Assembly (NCBI RefSeq): GCF_003460505.1 | Contig: NZ_QTVG01000008.1 | Span: 1 to 64,000 of the forward strand | Reading direction: 5' to 3' | DNA length: 64,000 nucleotides | Source: Eubacterium sp. AF36-5BH | GTDB lineage: Bacteria; Bacillota; Clostridia; Lachnospirales; Lachnospiraceae | Shown: positions 61,955 to 64,000 of the stretch, piece after piece | Layout of the letters: the number at the start of each line of letters is the position of its first letter | How positions within the stretch are numbered: position 1 is the first letter of the stretch | The notes under the pieces: model-generated | The model's database searches: none | What the model saw: the letters and a program-made list of their open reading frames with translations, nothing else | What the model was told of the DNA's origin: nothing | Made by a program: the position numbers and the translations under genes

Positions 61955-62816
61955 TTGTTTTACCTCCGTTCCGTACTGCTAGCTTACATTTTTCACACAA
62001 TTCTATACTTTTTTTATTTCTATCATAGATTTGTTTTCTAACTTTTGCATATTCTTCACTATTCCAAATTTCTGAAATAGTGTTTGTGGTAATACTACCT
62101 AAAACCACTTCTGACCTCCAGTCCTGACAGCAAATTACAACTCTGCCGTCACTCAATATATGCATTCTTTCTAAAGGTCTGTTTTGTTCACATCCACATA
62201 TTCCAGAATCACTGCAAACATTATTCTTATAAAAGGAATTATTACCAGCTCTGTCCAAATATCCCCAACGGTTAAATGTAATTCCATTATCTTTACAATA
62301 TTTTTCCATCAACTCATATTCTTCTTTATCAACCAAATCATGTTCTATCATCGTTATACTCATATTAGGAATAATCTCTTTTAATCCTGAATTCATAAGC
62401 ATATTAAGTTTTTGCCATGATTCATCATACTTTAATCCAGGCATCATCTGCTCATATGATTGTTTGTAATAACCAAAAAAACTAATTCTAAAATCATATA
62501 TTTCTAATTCTTTTAATTTATTAATACTTTCTTCTGTAATACATGAAATATTAGTGGATATCTCTATTTTGCAATTAGGACATTTTCGATTGATTTTCTT
62601 AATCTTTTCTAAGAATCCCGGATCAAGAAATGGTTCATTATTTAAATATGGAATTAACAGCATATCCTTTTGCCCAACTTCTGAAATCAACTTATCGAAC
62701 AAGCTATCACTCATATATGTCTTAGTATTTGATATCTCTCTATAAGGACAAATAACACAATTCGCATTACAATAATTATGTAATTGAAATTCTATTACAC
62801 TTGGAAAATCTTTCAT
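61938..62816 (-). CDS. Radical SAM/SPASM enzyme
   Basis: 292 residues from ATG 62816. The CX3CX2C cluster is 'CNANCVICPY' (C16, C20, C23). SAM-barrel features 'YLNNEPFLDP' and 'IEISTNISCIT' follow. The C-terminal SPASM-type region has 'CGCEQNRPLERMHILSDGRV', 'VICCQDW' and 'SIELCEKCKLA', enough cysteines for an auxiliary cluster. Similar enzymes modify peptides or small molecules. It lies between two HprK-like genes with overlapping ends, so the three products probably act together. There is no separate RRE domain gene. Confidence 0.9.
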   Translation of the reverse strand: MKDFPSVIEFQLHNYCNANCVICPYREISNTKTYMSDSLFDKLISEVGQKDMLLIPYLNNEPFLDPGFLEKIKKINRKCPNCKIEISTNISCITEESINKLKELEIYDFRISFFGYYKQSYEQMMPGLKYDESWQKLNMLMNSGLKEIIPNMSITMIEHDLVDKEEYELMEKYCKDNGITFNRWGYLDRAGNNSFYKNNVCSDSGICGCEQNRPLERMHILSDGRVVICCQDWRSEVVLGSITTNTISEIWNSEEYAKVRKQIYDRNKKSIELCEKCKLAVRNGGKTSEQYY

Positions 62817-62824
62817 TTTATATA

Positions 62825-63772
62825 TCAACTCCCCAATACATATTTCTCTATATCATTACCCTGCCCACGAATCCATTCAATATTGAAATTTTTACCAGTG
62901 CAAATCTGTTCGAGCAATTTGAATAAATACTCTGAATCTTTCTTTTTAAAGAAAAATGATGAATCTATAAATAGATTAGAAATTGTCTTTCTGTCTTCAT
63001 GTATTGCAACAACTGATTTACCACGAATATACTGTACAAGTTCCTTGTAGACCTCAATCTGTAAAGCAGAATCTACTTTGTTTGATACCTCAAGTTCTTT
63101 TGTCTTTCCCATTCCAACAAAATAAATTTTAACTTTATTACATCTCAATGTATTTTTACTCAAGTCTACAAAGTCCGCTGTCCCCTTAACATATTTATTA
63201 AAAATACATTCATTAGTGTTAGTCAGTTTTCTGTATAAATTTCTATCCAGATTATACAAAACATGCGATCTGAATGTTATCTGACTACCATAATCCGAAT
63301 AAACAACTGTAGCAGTATTATCATCATTTATTTTTAATTCTATATAATCGTTTGCTACAAGTTTTATATCATCATGTTTCATTGCAAGCAGATATGCCAT
63401 ACTTGTCTTTCCAGAACCTTTTCCTCCAGAAAAAATTATCACTTCATCTCCCTTGACAACAGCTGAAGCATGTAAGCTTACAATATTTTCTCTCAAGTTT
63501 CTTTTTTGGTACAGAAGGAATATAATCGACTGAAGAATTGTCGAAGACAACAGTTCTTCCTCCTTTCCAAGCAAAACTATTTTATCTTCTCCATATCTAA
63601 CTTCATTTATTTCTGCTTCAACAAATTCAATACTGAAATCAATCATTCCGCACCAATTATCCAGCACTTCTATTTTTCCCTTACCTAAAACTGATTTTCC
63701 TTCCATTTTTTTTATAGTATCATTTTTTCCATTATATTTTATTATCATATTTCTATATTTAATATATTTCAT
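62825..63772 (-). CDS. HprK-like P-loop protein 2
   Basis: 315 residues from ATG 63772. It shares with protein 1 the block 'IVSLHASAVVKGDEVIIFSG' and P-loop 'GGKGSGKTSMA' (116-126), then 'LVANDYIELKI' and 'SQITFRSHVLYNLD'. The conserved 'LHAS.VV' before the P-loop is the family hallmark. A hairpin GCCTTT-GGCAG-AAAGGC lies just upstream of the start. It follows the putative precursor gene by about 130 bases. Confidence 0.75.
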   Translation of the reverse strand: MKYIKYRNMIIKYNGKNDTIKKMEGKSVLGKGKIEVLDNWCGMIDFSIEFVEAEINEVRYGEDKIVLLGKEEELLSSTILQSIIFLLYQKRNLRENIVSLHASAVVKGDEVIIFSGGKGSGKTSMAYLLAMKHDDIKLVANDYIELKINDDNTATVVYSDYGSQITFRSHVLYNLDRNLYRKLTNTNECIFNKYVKGTADFVDLSKNTLRCNKVKIYFVGMGKTKELEVSNKVDSALQIEVYKELVQYIRGKSVVAIHEDRKTISNLFIDSSFFFKKKDSEYLFKLLEQICTGKNFNIEWIRGQGNDIEKYVLGS

Positions 63773-63901
63773 CCTAATTTTTTGCCTTTCTGCCAAAGGC
63801 ATTCACATGTTATGAAACATATGGACAACCTTCGCTTTTTTATTTTCTATTATCGTTTCCTTCCGATGCTATTTTTAAGACTAACACAGTAAATAACATG
63901 T

Positions 63902-64000
63902 TTAGTTGAATGGCGTAGCTGTATAGCTGTGACCTCGCATACTTATATGTTGTCGTTCATCCGTTAAAGCATCACTGAATGGTGCATAACTGTAGCCTGA
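63902..64000 (-). CDS. C-terminus of a small protein, candidate precursor peptide (partial)
   Basis: The minus frame open from the window edge gives 32 residues and a stop. It contains 'GYSYAPFSD', a charged spacer 'LTDERQHISM', and 'RGHSYTATPFN' at the very end. The two blocks follow a common G-(Y/H)-S-Y-(x)-A-(x)-P-F-(S/N) plan, i.e. two core-like repeats, as in precursors of ribosomal peptides. It is encoded directly upstream of the HprK/radical SAM genes on the same strand. The start lies beyond the window, so length and ribosome site are unknown. Confidence 0.5.
   Translation of the reverse strand, partial: SGYSYAPFSDALTDERQHISMRGHSYTATPFN

Noticed and set aside
1..64000. tRNA, rRNA or CRISPR loci
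   Set aside because: No cloverleaf, rRNA segment or regularly spaced direct repeats were seen on reading both strands by eye; a dedicated RNA search was not possible.

Overview
The window is AT-rich, nearly all genes lie on the minus strand, Shine-Dalgarno sites are of the GGAGG type, and the gene families (PPDK, alpha2 GlyRS, era-yqzL-recO, BirA/BioY, FucO, lysine-rich surface proteins) point to a gut anaerobe of the Clostridia, most likely Lachnospiraceae. That assignment is an inference from gene content; no rRNA or tRNA gene was seen.

Left end (1-3.1 kb): a graveyard. It holds an IS3-type transposase relic, a frameshifted Nudix gene, the C-terminal stump of a radical-SAM/SPASM maturase, an N-terminally truncated amidase, and two copies of a 36-bp palindrome lying at gene break points. 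Core block (3.1-17.4 kb): ppdK, a cytoplasmic GH30 glycosidase, glyS, a lipoprotein, recO, a yqzL-like gene, era, an M16C peptidase, and a bioY/DUF1284 operon divergent from birA. A BirA-like operator lies over the bioY -35 box.

17.4-24.5 kb: one promoter drives a compact Tad/type IV-like system with a CpaF-type ATPase and one TadB/C-like membrane protein. Four tiny or short subunits share an N-terminal 'L(S/Q)E(H/A)G' motif. A TadE-like protein, a large beta-helix/InlB-repeat surface protein and a second small anchored protein complete it. 24.7-38.3 kb: a CobL/CbiT-like protein, fucO, nth, a very large secreted esterase/GH99-like enzyme, a GH43 gene interrupted by a single in-frame UGA, and an NSS transporter. 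38.4-43.4 kb: a copper-chaperone gene whose promoter spacer is a CsoR-type operator, an SDR, a chimeric pseudogene (MMPL transporter joined to an aldo/keto reductase), a TetR relic, an MmcQ-MGMT fusion, an ArsC-like protein, a Nudix hydrolase and a GNAT.

43.6-52.3 kb: an accessory or mobile region with a large serine recombinase, two catalytically degraded resolvase-like proteins, MazF, XRE regulators, a Com-like zinc finger, a candidate structured RNA, a cysteine-rich 36-residue peptide and a LexA-boxed promoter.

52.3-64.0 kb (right end): the most unusual locus. In transcription order it encodes the C-terminus of a small protein with two similar 'G(Y/H)SY...PF' motifs, an HprK-like P-loop protein, a radical SAM/SPASM enzyme, a second HprK-like protein, an acyl carrier protein and an amino acid:[carrier protein] ligase of the class II synthetase fold. 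These are followed by a BtrH-like Cys-His-Asp acyltransferase, a second carrier protein, two ABC exporters, a BtrH-like paralogue without the cysteine, and a GT2 glycosyltransferase. It reads as one operon for a natural product combining peptide modification (radical SAM, kinase-like proteins) with carrier-protein aminoacylation, and I do not recognise it as a described system.
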